Positions 53,641-62,988 of a stretch of 64,000 bases of DNA are shown in pieces (the stretch's first letter is position 1; every line of letters begins with the position of its first letter). Position numbers and translations under genes: made by a program. Under the pieces are notes generated by a model, which did not search any database, was not told the origin of the DNA, and worked only from the letters and a program-made list of their open reading frames with translations. The stretch is from Thermoplasmata archaeon. Lineage in GTDB: Archaea > Thermoplasmatota > Thermoplasmata > Lutacidiplasmatales > UBA184. The stretch covers positions 1 through 64,000 of the forward strand of contig DAHVCH010000001.1 of assembly GCA_027314165.1 (NCBI GenBank), given 5' to 3'.

Positions 53641-54558
53641 ATGGTGGACCTTCCCGCCTTCGTGACCGGGACCGACCGGCTGAAGCGCGGCTTCGCGCGG
53701 ATGCAGCAGGGCGGCGTGATCATGGACGTGACCACCCCCGAGCAGGCGGAGATCGCGGAGGAGGCCGGGGCGGTGGCCGTCATGGCCCTGGAGCGGGTCC
53801 CAGCTGACATCCGGGCGGCCGGAGGGGTCGCAAGGATGGCCGATCCGGTCAAGGTCCGCAGCATCATGGACCGGGTCTCGGTCCCGGTCATGGCCAAGTG
53901 CCGTATCGGTCACACGGCGGAGGCGCGGGTGCTCGAGTCCCTCGGCGTCGACATGGTCGACGAGTCGGAGGTCCTGACCCCCGCGGACCCTTTCCACCAC
54001 GTCGACAAGCGCGCGTTCAGCGTGCCGTTCGTGTGCGGGGCGCGCAACCTCGGCGAGGCGCTGCGCCGCATCCACGAGGGGGCGGCGATGATGCGGACGA
54101 AAGGGGAGGCCGGCACCGGGAACGTCGTCGAGGCGGTCCGGCACATCCGTCAGATCGCGGACGAGACCGCGACCCTCCAGTCCATGAACACCGACCAGCT
54201 CCTCCAGTACGCGGAGAAGGAGCGGGTCCCGGTCGAGCTCGTGCGCGAGGTCCGGACGCTGAAGCGGCTGCCCGTCGTGAACTTTGCCGCGGGAGGGATC
54301 GCGACCCCGGCCGATGCGGCGCTCTGCCGCATGCTCGGCGTCGACGGGATCTTCGTCGGCAGCGGGATATTCAAGGCCCAGGACCCGGGGAAGATGGCCC
54401 GGGCGATCGTCGAGGCCTCGCTCCACTACGACGACCCGGAGCTCCTCGCCCGCGTGAGCGGAGGCCTGGGCGAGCCGATGAAGGGCGTGGAAATCTCGAC
54501 GCTCGCCCCGGCGGCCCTGCTCCAGGCCCGGGAGAGCGTTCTACGCCCCACGCCTTAG
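53641..54558 (+). CDS. pdxS: Pyridoxal 5'-phosphate synthase lyase subunit
   Basis: [81 protein letters not shown]. Confidence 0.97.
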   Translation: MVDLPAFVTGTDRLKRGFARMQQGGVIMDVTTPEQAEIAEEAGAVAVMALERVPADIRAAGGVARMADPVKVRSIMDRVSVPVMAKCRIGHTAEARVLESLGVDMVDESEVLTPADPFHHVDKRAFSVPFVCGARNLGEALRRIHEGAAMMRTKGEAGTGNVVEAVRHIRQIADETATLQSMNTDQLLQYAEKERVPVELVREVRTLKRLPVVNFAAGGIATPADAALCRMLGVDGIFVGSGIFKAQDPGKMARAIVEASLHYDDPELLARVSGGLGEPMKGVEISTLAPAALLQARESVLRPTP

Positions 54559-54625
54559 GGACGGTCCTTCGGGTCGGGGGCGTTCCCCAGGTCCCGGTGC
54601 CGGGGTCCTACGGAGCTCGGGGCAC

Positions 54626-55762
54626 GTGAGGGTCCTCCAGGTCTGCCCGTTCTACGCCCCCCACGTCGGCGGGGTCGAGACGCACGTGGAGATGGTCTCG
54701 AACGAGCTCGTACGGCGCGGCCACGAGGTGACGGTCCTCACCTCCGCCCACCGGAAGGACCTGCCGATGGTGGAGAGGACGTCCACCGGGGTCGTCGTCC
54801 GCCGCGTCCACTCCTACGGGGAGGTCTTCCGCACGCCGCTCGCGATCCGGACCGGGCGCGCCGTCCGGGAGCTCGAGCCGCGGCCGGAGGTCGTCCACAT
54901 GCACTATCCTCCCCCGGTCACCTCCTACCTCGCGGCGCGGGCCCTCCGCCACGCGCCGGTTCCGGTCTGCGTGACCTACCACTGCGACCTGTTCATGGAC
55001 GGGTGGGTCGGCAAGGCCATGACCGCGGCCTACGAGCGGATCTTCCTGCCGACCACGCTCGATGCGGCCGGGCGCGTCATCGTCCATGCGGCGAGCTACG
55101 CGAAGACCTCCCGGGCCCTCCAGGGGAGGGCGATCGAGGTGATCCCATCGCTCGTGGACACCGACCGCTTCCAGCCCCGGGGTGACGACCCGGCCTTGAG
55201 GGCCGAGCTTCGAGCGCAAGGCCAGCAGGTGGTGCTCTTCGTCGGGCGCCTCGTTCCGCACAAAGGGGTGGAGGACCTCGTGCTCGCCGTCTCCGAGCTC
55301 CCTCGCGACGCCCTGCTCGTCGTGGCGGGCGAGGGTCCGAGCCGACACGCCCTGGAGGACCTCGCCCGGAGCCGAGGGGTGGACCAGCGCGTCCGGTTCG
55401 TGGGCGCCGTGAGCGACGAGGACCTGCCGCGGTACCACGCGGTGGCCTCCGTGGTGGCCCTCCCTTCGCAGAACCGGCTCGAGGGCTTCGGGCTGGCGAT
55501 CGTCGAGGCGATGGCCTCCGGAAGGCCGGTCATCGTCGCCGACCTCCCGGGGGTCCGCGAGGTGATCGAGGATGGCGTCGACGGACTGCTCGCCGAGCCC
55601 CTGCTGGCCGAGGACCTCGCTCGGAAGTGCACCTCGCTCCTCTCCGACCCCGCACGACGCGAGGCGATGGGAGCGAAGGCGCGGGAGAGCGCGCTCACGA
55701 AGTACCGGGTCCCCGTGGTCGTCGACCAGCTCGAGCGGCTCTACAGGGGCCTGACCGCGTAG
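54626..55762 (+). CDS. Family 4-like glycosyltransferase
   Basis: VRVLQVCPFYAPHVGGVETHVEMVSNELVRRGHEVTVLTS; VLFVGRLVPHKGVEDLVLAV; ALPSQNRLEGFGLAIVEAMASGRPVIVADLPGVREV. Confidence 0.93.
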   Translation: MRVLQVCPFYAPHVGGVETHVEMVSNELVRRGHEVTVLTSAHRKDLPMVERTSTGVVVRRVHSYGEVFRTPLAIRTGRAVRELEPRPEVVHMHYPPPVTSYLAARALRHAPVPVCVTYHCDLFMDGWVGKAMTAAYERIFLPTTLDAAGRVIVHAASYAKTSRALQGRAIEVIPSLVDTDRFQPRGDDPALRAELRAQGQQVVLFVGRLVPHKGVEDLVLAVSELPRDALLVVAGEGPSRHALEDLARSRGVDQRVRFVGAVSDEDLPRYHAVASVVALPSQNRLEGFGLAIVEAMASGRPVIVADLPGVREVIEDGVDGLLAEPLLAEDLARKCTSLLSDPARREAMGAKARESALTKYRVPVVVDQLERLYRGLTA

Positions 55763-56024
55763 ATGTCCGGCGGGGGCACCTCCGCGCTCGAGCGGGGGCG
55801 ACTCCCGAGAGGGTCCGCGAGGACCGAGGGCTTCTCCCGCCGGAGGACCTCGACCTTGCGGAGTCCGCCGCTCCACGCGCCCGCTCGCATCCCGAGGGTG
55901 CGGCTCGAGGCCGGAAGGTCGGCCCGCGAGCGGTACACCGATGGGATCAGGGCGCCCGTCGCTTCTCGACGCGATCGGAGGGCCCCGCGGACCGAGCGCT
56001 GACGAGGGTCTTCGGGAACGCAGG

Positions 56025-56852
56025 TCAGGCGGGACCGAGCGCCATCCCGCGGGCGAGCCGTACCGCCTCGGCCCGAGCGGCCTCCTTCCAATCCTCGCCG
56101 CTGGACGCGAAGAGGATCCCTCGGGAGCTGTTGATGAGCAGCGCACCGGACCCCGCGCCCTTGCCGTTCCGCATCGCGGCCCCCAGGTCGCCCCCCTGGC
56201 TGCCCACGCCGGGGATGAGGAGAGGGACGCTTCCTCCAAGCAGCGTCCGCGCCCGGCCGAGGGCCTCCGGGAACGTGGCGCCCACGACCGCCCCGAGGTT
56301 CCCCGGACCCGAGCGGTCCCGGATCCCCCGGAGGATCGACTCCCACAACGGGTTGCCGTCGAGCGACCTTTCCTGGATGTCCTTCGCTCCCGCGTTCGAG
56401 GTGTGCGCGAGCACAAAGACCCCCTTCGAGGGGTCCATGGCGGCCGCCTCCACGCTCTCCCAGCCGAGGAACGGGGAGACGGTCATCGCGTCGAACCCCA
56501 TCTGGTCGAAGACGGCCCTGGCGTAGAGCGACATGGTGTTCGGGATGTCGCCCGCCTTCAGGTCGAGCACCCGGAGGTGACCCTCCCCGATGCGCCGAAC
56601 GAGCGCCGGAAGGAGGGCCATCCCCGCAGGGCCGAAGGAGAGGAACGAGGCCATCTGGAGCTTGTAGGCGCAGGCCACCGGGCGGGTGGCCTCGACGATG
56701 CCTTCGAGGAAGGTCTCGAGCGCCTTTCCAGGTTCCATTCCACGTAGAGCGGTCGGGAACTTCGTCGCGTCGGGGTCCAGTCCGACGCACAGGCAGTTCT
56801 TGCGTTCGCCGAGCACCCGGTCCAGACGTTCGGCGAAGCTCCCTCCTGCCAT
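56025..56852 (-). CDS. pyrF: Orotidine 5'-phosphate decarboxylase
   Basis: ATG 56852: CLCVGLDPDATKFP, CAYKLQMASFLSFGPAG, VLDLKAGDIPNTMSLYARAVF, LLIPGVGSQGGDL. Confidence 0.93.
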   Translation of the reverse strand: MAGGSFAERLDRVLGERKNCLCVGLDPDATKFPTALRGMEPGKALETFLEGIVEATRPVACAYKLQMASFLSFGPAGMALLPALVRRIGEGHLRVLDLKAGDIPNTMSLYARAVFDQMGFDAMTVSPFLGWESVEAAAMDPSKGVFVLAHTSNAGAKDIQERSLDGNPLWESILRGIRDRSGPGNLGAVVGATFPEALGRARTLLGGSVPLLIPGVGSQGGDLGAAMRNGKGAGSGALLINSSRGILFASSGEDWKEAARAEAVRLARGMALGPA

Positions 56853-57002
56853 GATGACGGGCTTCCTCGTCGGCGTGAGAGGAGCCTCCACATAGAGCCT
56901 GTCCGTCCCCTCCCAAAGAGCACCTCGCGCACGGTTTCGTCCACCCCCCCGGCTTTTTCTCCGTACCTCCGCCTCGAGGACGTTGCGGAGGCATGCTGGA
57001 CG

Positions 57003-58409
57003 ATGGAGAACGAGATGGGACCCTACGCCGAGGAGCCTGTCGGTGTGACGGGGGAGAAGGTGGACCGGCAAGGGCTCGCGAAGGAGACGGAGAACTACGG
57101 CGCCCACCGCCAGGTGGTCCCCGGCGCTGGCCGGGGCGGGCCCCTGCGGAGCCACGCGGCCCGGGAGCCGGGATCGGCCGAAGCCGATGCGCCCCGTGCG
57201 GACCCCACCCCAGCGACCTCTGCGGGGGCATCCATGGAGGGTTCCCCCACGATCGAGGAGCGGAGGCTGCGGGACATCCGGGAGGGGTCGGACCCCATCC
57301 GTTGCACCGCCCGTGTCCTTTCCGCCGAGCTTCGGGAGGTCCCGAAGAAGGACGGGTCCGGCCGGGTGAAGGTCCTCTCCGGCCTCCTCTCGGACGGCTC
57401 GGCCACGATGCGCTTCAGCTGGTGGGACCCTCCGAATGCCGCGGAGATCGAGCGCGGGACCGTGCTGCGCGTGACGAACCCGCGGGTGCGGAGCTGGAAC
57501 GACCGGCGGGAGCTCAGCTTCGGATGGAAGACCCAGGTCGAGCTCGCGAGCGAGATGGAGCTCCCGCGGCTCGAGGACCACGAGTTCATCACGAGGACCG
57601 TGGCCGAGCTTCGGCCCGGTGACGAGGGGCTCCACCTCCTGGTCCGGGTGCTCTTCTCCGAGCCTCGACGTCTGCGAGTGGGCGAGCGCGAACGAGCGAT
57701 ACGCTCCGGGCTCCTCGCCGACACTTCCGGCCGCGTCCCGTTCACGGCATGGACCGACCTCGACCTCCCGTCCGGTGCGGTCGTCGAGCTCTTCGGGGCG
57801 TACGTGCGGAGCTACCAGGGAGAGCTCCAGGTCTCTCTCGACGAGCGGACCCGGGTGGAGCGGCGGGAGGGCAGCGCGCTCGGCCAGGTTACCGGACCCG
57901 AGGGGGACCGTCCCGCCGAGATCGGCCTCCTCGAAGAACGGGCTCACGGGGGACGGCAGGTCATCGAGGGTGTGGTCGTGGAGGTCCGCTCGCCGAGCGG
58001 TCTCGTCTACCGGTGCCCGGAGTGCTCCCGCAGCCTTGCCAAGGGGATCTGCCGCGAGCACGGAACGGTCCGTGGGGAACCGGACCTTCGGGCGCGCCTC
58101 GTGCTGGACGACGGGACGGGAACCTTGACGGCCCAGGTCCCGCGCCCGATGGTCGAAGAGCTCCTGGGCATGGACCTGGGGAAGGCCATCGAGATGGCCC
58201 GGGAGAAACTGGACGCCGGCGCGGTCCAGGAGCTTCTCGTCGAGCGGGTCGTAGGTCGGAGGGTGCGCTTGATGGGCCGCTCGGTGCCCGGAGAGTGGGG
58301 GCTGACGTTCTTCGTCGACCGGACGCTCCCCGTCCCCGCCTGGGCGGAACGCGAAGCCCAGCGGCTGCTCGATCACCCTGAGGCCGCGCTGCGGGAGGAT
58401 GCCGCATGA
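57003..58409 (+). CDS. Replication protein A, OB-fold ssDNA-binding protein with zinc finger
   Basis: Several OB-fold-like segments (VKVLSGLLSDGSATMRFSWWDPPNAAEIERGTVLRVTNPRVR; RSGLLADTSGRVPFTAWTD) and CPECSRSLAKGICREHG; followed by a COG3390-like gene. Confidence 0.85.
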   Translation: MENEMGPYAEEPVGVTGEKVDRQGLAKETENYGAHRQVVPGAGRGGPLRSHAAREPGSAEADAPRADPTPATSAGASMEGSPTIEERRLRDIREGSDPIRCTARVLSAELREVPKKDGSGRVKVLSGLLSDGSATMRFSWWDPPNAAEIERGTVLRVTNPRVRSWNDRRELSFGWKTQVELASEMELPRLEDHEFITRTVAELRPGDEGLHLLVRVLFSEPRRLRVGERERAIRSGLLADTSGRVPFTAWTDLDLPSGAVVELFGAYVRSYQGELQVSLDERTRVERREGSALGQVTGPEGDRPAEIGLLEERAHGGRQVIEGVVVEVRSPSGLVYRCPECSRSLAKGICREHGTVRGEPDLRARLVLDDGTGTLTAQVPRPMVEELLGMDLGKAIEMAREKLDAGAVQELLVERVVGRRVRLMGRSVPGEWGLTFFVDRTLPVPAWAEREAQRLLDHPEAALREDAA

Positions 58410-59143
58410 CGTCCATGCCGCTTCCCACAGGAAGCGCGAACGCGCCTGCGGGCGGGGCCCCTGAGACACGGTCCGAAGGCGGGCGCCTGGGCGACGGCCG
58501 GCCGACTCGTTCCCGTGAGGTCGCATGGCGGATCTTCGCCCACGAGCTCACCTCGGCATCCCTGCAGGAGCGGGGGGAAGGAGAGAAGGCGACGACTCAT
58601 GTCCTGACCCCGTTGGGAGCCCGGGTGGGCCGACTGCTGATGGTCGGTTCCCTCGGCCAGATCGAGCGCGTGGGAGAGGGGCCCATCCCTCTCTGGCGCA
58701 GCCGCCTCAGCGACCCCACGGGCGGGGTCTCCGTCACGGCCGGCTCCTACCACCCTCGTGCGGCCGCGTTCCTCGCGCAGGCGAAGGCGCCGGTGCGGGC
58801 GGTCGTGGTCGGCAAGCCTCACCTCTTCGTCGGGCGGGAAGGGGTCCCGGTCGTCACCGTTCGCGCGGAGGTCATCGCTCCCGTCGGTCCGCTGGAGGAG
58901 CAGGTCTGGGTGGTGGAGACCGCTCGCGAGACGCTTCGGCGCATCGCCCTCTCCGTGGAGCTTGCGTCGCGGTCCGCCGAGGGCGCGGCCCTCGACCCCG
59001 CGCGCCCCGTCCCGGGATTCCCGCGTCGGCTCGTGGCCTCAGCGGTCGCGATCCGGGGGCGCTACCCGACCCCGGACCCCGAGAGGTTCCGAGCTCCGGT
59101 CCTGACGGCCTTGCGGGCGGTTGCGTCGTCCGCCGCCTCGTAG
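58406..59143 (+). CDS. RPA-associated protein, COG3390-like
   Basis: REVAWRIFAHELTSASLQERGEGEKATTHVLTPLGARVGRLLMVGSLGQIERVGEG...; ATGA overlap with the upstream RPA gene. Confidence 0.8.
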   Translation: MTSMPLPTGSANAPAGGAPETRSEGGRLGDGRPTRSREVAWRIFAHELTSASLQERGEGEKATTHVLTPLGARVGRLLMVGSLGQIERVGEGPIPLWRSRLSDPTGGVSVTAGSYHPRAAAFLAQAKAPVRAVVVGKPHLFVGREGVPVVTVRAEVIAPVGPLEEQVWVVETARETLRRIALSVELASRSAEGAALDPARPVPGFPRRLVASAVAIRGRYPTPDPERFRAPVLTALRAVASSAAS

Positions 59144-59255
59144 GGGACATCCGGACCCGCTCCGACCTGGACCGGGGGTCGGAGAGGGAGCGCCGGCGAT
59201 CCCCTTAGGGGGGTCACCGGCGAAGCTATCCCCCTGTGCCCCGTCTCGGTCGTCC

Positions 59256-61859
59256 GTGGAAGCCCTTGTGGCGGGCGGTCCGCGAAGTCCGGAGGCCTGC
59301 CCCGGCCGTCCGGAGGTCTCCCGTCAGCTGTCCGAGGCGGTCGGCCGCGCCCGGGAGGGACGCGGATCGACCTGGCTCCTGACCGGTCCGCCGGGGATGG
59401 GCAAGTCGTTCGTCCTCGACTGGGTCGCTAAGGAGGCCGCCGGAGCCGGCTTCCGTGTGCTGCGGTGCGGTTTCCCCGACCGGACGGCCCCTCCGCTCGC
59501 ACCCCTCGCCAAGGCGCTCGACGGTCTCGCGGACGGCGGCGGGGATCGGCCCCACGGATCTCGCGCCCCTACGCCCCCCGCGCTGACGATACTCTCGCAC
59601 ATCCGGGCGCTCATCCGAGCGACGGCGGAGCGCCCGGTCGCCCTCCTCCTCGACGATGCGCACCGTGCGGACCCCGAGTCGGTCATCGCCTTCCAACTCT
59701 TCTCCCGGGCGTTCGGTGGGCTGCGCGGGATCATGGTCGGCACCCTCGCGGACCGCACCGTCGAGGAGGGTCCGGAAGGAGGACCTCTCTGGGAACGGAC
59801 CCTGGAGCTCCTGAGCGACGAGGGGACGATCCGCAGGCTCCCCCTCGAGGGATTGGACGGGCGGGCATGCCGTGGGGTCATCGAGGATGCGGCGGGAGGG
59901 GAGCTCTCCGGCCCGGAAGGCGACGAGCTCGTGGACGGGCTCGTCGCCCGCACCGGCGGCAACCCGCTCTTCCTGAGGGAGATCGTGACGTTGCTCAAGG
60001 ACCAGCATCAGCTCCTGGTGGAGGGGGGAAAGCTGCGGCTCTCCCCGGTCCCGTTCGTCGAGGGCGGGAGCCCTATCGGGGGCGGATGGGGCAGGTTCCC
60101 CCTCCCCCCGACCCTGCGTCGCCTCGTCCTCTCACGTCTGGACCATGTTCTTCCCGCGGACCTGCTGCTGCTCCAGACCGCCGCTCTGATCGGCGGACCC
60201 TTCGACCTGCCCCCGCTGGTCGGTGTCCTCTCCAGGACCCTGCGCGACGTCCGCGCGACCTGCCGAGACCTGGAACGGCTGGGTCTCGTTCGACCCTGCG
60301 GGGACACGGACGCGACGGGGGCCGCGGGGGCAGGCGAAGCCAGCGAGGAGGCCTGGGAGTTCTCGCACGACCTGGTCTGGGAGGTGGTCCTACGGGACGC
60401 CTCGAACTCGGACCTGCGGACCACGTCGCGGAAGCTGGCGGGATGGTGGAGCGCGAACCGCCCTGAGGAGGTGGAGACCATCGCCCGCCTCTTCCACGAC
60501 GCACAGGAGCCCCTCGAGGGTCTTGCGCACGTCCGGGAGGCCATCGATCGCGCGCTCCGCAGCGAAGCGACGGCGGCGGCGGAGACGTACTTTCGGTGGT
60601 ACTTCGACCTGCTCGCCCTCGTAGGGGACCGACGCGGGGAACTCCCCCGAGAGGCCCTCGGGCTCGTGGACGGGCTGCTCGTGCGCCGTCTGCGTCGTGA
60701 GACTTTGGCGGTGCTCGAGGAGCTCGAGAGGGCCTATCCGTCCGAAGAGATGCATTGGGAGGTGGGCTGGCGGCAGGTCCACGTGCTGGTCTCCTTCGAC
60801 CTGACCCAGGCGGAGCGGAAGCTCGACGTGCTCTCCCGAGAGCTCGAGACCGTCCCGAGCGACCGTCGAGGGGTGCGACCGGCCCAGCTGGCCTTCGTTC
60901 GATGTGAGGTGCTTGGGGCACGGCTGCGGTGGCCGGAGTCCATCGCGGCGGGGATCGAGTCGCTCGCGCTGTGGGGGGACCTCAGTTCCGCCTGGGAGAA
61001 GGGCCGCACGCTGTACGAGGTCGGCTGGGCCCAGCTGATGCTCGGCCGCCTGCCTGCCGCCCGGGAGTTCCTGGAGGAGCTGAGAGCCTTGACCCTGCGC
61101 ACCGAGGCTCCCGCTCTATTGGCCACGAGCCTCGTCTTCGAAGGGACCCTCTCGCTGATGGAGGGGAACCTGCGGGCCGCGTCGCGGGCCTACGAGGAGG
61201 CCAGCACCCGTCTCCTCGAGCTGGGCGCGATGGAGGGATACGGTATCGCGAAGAACAACCTCGCCGAGGTCCTGGTCCACCAGGGGAGGCTGGAGGAGGC
61301 CCGAGCGGCGCTCGCGGAGGCCGAGCTGGTGGGCGGCCGCTTCGGCTACCCCCGTGTGGTCCAGGGATGCGCCCTCAAGTGGGCGTGGCTGGATGCGTTC
61401 GAGGGCCGCTGGGCCGACGCTCTCCTTGCCCTCGAGGACGCCCAGAAGGGAGCGCGCGACGGGGACTTCGATGAGGAGCTCCTCGAATCTCAACTCCTCC
61501 ACGCGTGGGCCGTTGGATGCGCCGGTGCCCCCGAGGTCGGGCTCCGGGAGCTTGAGACCGTCCGGAAGTCTTCGGAGAAGCTCCAACCCCACGTTCGCCC
61601 CTGCCTCTTCCGGGTGGAGGGAGAGCTCCTGGAGCTCGCGGGTCGCCCGGGGGCCCGAGAGGCTCTGGAGCGTTCGCTCGAGTCGGCGCGACGTTTCTCC
61701 GGTCCCGAGGGACAGGCCGGAGCGCTCCGTTCGATCGCACGCTGGGAGCGGCGGCACGGGGGCATACAGGCCGCGGACCACGCGGAAGCCGAGGCCTCGC
61801 GGATCTTGGGCGGGACGGGCGGGGAGGGTGGAAGAAGGCCTCCCCTGCCTCACGGATGA
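59256..61859 (+). CDS. STAND-like AAA ATPase with TPR-like C-terminal helices
   Basis: GTG 59256 candidate start; Walker A LLTGPPGMGKSFVLDWV, Walker B-like PVALLLDDAHRADPES, long TPR-like C-terminal part. Confidence 0.8.
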   Translation: MEALVAGGPRSPEACPGRPEVSRQLSEAVGRAREGRGSTWLLTGPPGMGKSFVLDWVAKEAAGAGFRVLRCGFPDRTAPPLAPLAKALDGLADGGGDRPHGSRAPTPPALTILSHIRALIRATAERPVALLLDDAHRADPESVIAFQLFSRAFGGLRGIMVGTLADRTVEEGPEGGPLWERTLELLSDEGTIRRLPLEGLDGRACRGVIEDAAGGELSGPEGDELVDGLVARTGGNPLFLREIVTLLKDQHQLLVEGGKLRLSPVPFVEGGSPIGGGWGRFPLPPTLRRLVLSRLDHVLPADLLLLQTAALIGGPFDLPPLVGVLSRTLRDVRATCRDLERLGLVRPCGDTDATGAAGAGEASEEAWEFSHDLVWEVVLRDASNSDLRTTSRKLAGWWSANRPEEVETIARLFHDAQEPLEGLAHVREAIDRALRSEATAAAETYFRWYFDLLALVGDRRGELPREALGLVDGLLVRRLRRETLAVLEELERAYPSEEMHWEVGWRQVHVLVSFDLTQAERKLDVLSRELETVPSDRRGVRPAQLAFVRCEVLGARLRWPESIAAGIESLALWGDLSSAWEKGRTLYEVGWAQLMLGRLPAAREFLEELRALTLRTEAPALLATSLVFEGTLSLMEGNLRAASRAYEEASTRLLELGAMEGYGIAKNNLAEVLVHQGRLEEARAALAEAELVGGRFGYPRVVQGCALKWAWLDAFEGRWADALLALEDAQKGARDGDFDEELLESQLLHAWAVGCAGAPEVGLRELETVRKSSEKLQPHVRPCLFRVEGELLELAGRPGAREALERSLESARRFSGPEGQAGALRSIARWERRHGGIQAADHAEAEASRILGGTGGEGGRRPPLPHG

Positions 61860-61890
61860 GGCCCTCCGGCCTCGGCGCCCCGATTCGTAG

Positions 61891-61898
61891 TATTTATA
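61891..61898 (+). promoter_or_regulatory. TATA box upstream of the FKBP-type PPIase
   Basis: TATTTATA in GC-rich DNA; predicted start of transcription about 61920-61926. Confidence 0.6.
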
Positions 61899-62000
61899 CC
61901 CCCTTCTGTTTGCGCGGCCTCGGGGATGATGAGCACCTGTCTCGCCGATCTGGTGAAGAGACCTGCGACGTTCTGACCCAGGGCACTACACACCGCGTAC

Positions 62001-62915
62001 ATGGCCGAAAGACCTGAGAAATTCCCCTGGTTGGGGTTCATCGTGCTCGCCGTCATTCTCGTGGCCTCCGCCGGAGGCGGATACTACGCGATCACCCAGA
62101 CGGTGCTCAAGCCCAAGCCCGCGCCCAGCGTCCTGATCGTGTCGGAGGGGGACAACGTCACGGTGAACTACGTCGGGATCTTCGGCAGCGGCATCGACAA
62201 GGGGAAGGTCTTCGACACCTCCCTGCTCTCCGTCGCACGCGACAACTCCAGCTGGCCGAAGGCGATGAGCTTCGGCTTCCGGGGCGCGAGCGGGTACACG
62301 CCGCTCAAGGCCCACGTGGGCCCGCAGACGTTCGGCTCCTACACGAGCCTCATCACCGGGTTCTGGACCGCGATGGTGGGCCTCCCCGGGAACCAGACGA
62401 TCACCACGGTCATCCCCCCCGGCCAGGGATACGGGTTCGCCGATCCCGCGAAGATCATGACCTTCCCGATGAAGCAGACCGTCCCGATGCTCTACACCTA
62501 CACTCCCGCGCAGTTCGCCTCCACCTACTCGGGGATCGCCGCGCAGCCCCTCGCCACGTTCCTCGACCCGCACTGGGGCTGGAACGACACGATCCTTTCC
62601 GTGAACTCCACGGCCGTGGTTCTCGAGTACACTCCGAACGTGGGGGAGCACATCAGCCCCCTGGGATGGACGGATGTCGTGACCGGGGTCAGCAACACGG
62701 TGAGCCCGACGGGCTTGATCACCTACGTCAACGACCTCGTCCCTCTCGACGTGGGACAGGTCCAGGGCGTGGACTGGCAGCAAGGTGGCGGGCAGTTCTA
62801 CCTCACGAACGTGAACCCCGCGGCGGGCACCTACACCCTCGACTTCAACACCGAGGTCACCGGCAACACCCTGATCTTCGAGATCACGGTCATCGACATC
62901 CTGCCCCCAGCCTGA
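62001..62915 (+). CDS. Membrane-anchored FKBP-type peptidyl-prolyl isomerase
   Basis: N-terminal TM FIVLAVILVASAGGGYYAI, then VSEGDNVTVNYVGIFGSGIDKGKVFDTS, VGLPGNQTITTVIPPGQGYGFADPAKI. Confidence 0.88.
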   Translation: MAERPEKFPWLGFIVLAVILVASAGGGYYAITQTVLKPKPAPSVLIVSEGDNVTVNYVGIFGSGIDKGKVFDTSLLSVARDNSSWPKAMSFGFRGASGYTPLKAHVGPQTFGSYTSLITGFWTAMVGLPGNQTITTVIPPGQGYGFADPAKIMTFPMKQTVPMLYTYTPAQFASTYSGIAAQPLATFLDPHWGWNDTILSVNSTAVVLEYTPNVGEHISPLGWTDVVTGVSNTVSPTGLITYVNDLVPLDVGQVQGVDWQQGGGQFYLTNVNPAAGTYTLDFNTEVTGNTLIFEITVIDILPPA

Positions 62916-62988
62916 GCTCGGTCGCGGACCCGGTGTCCGCGCTCTCGCTCTCTCAACCTAGGGCTCCTCGATAGAGCGCCCCGTGACC

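Noticed and set aside
51586-54426. 946-aa minus-strand ORF
   Set aside because: Runs antisense through the membrane protein, the secreted protein and pdxS; composition is low complexity and the opposite-strand genes have clear motifs.
56025-58526. 833-aa minus-strand ORF taken as a single protein
   Set aside because: Only the last ~275 codons (from ATG 56852) are PyrF; the upstream part is antisense to the RPA gene.
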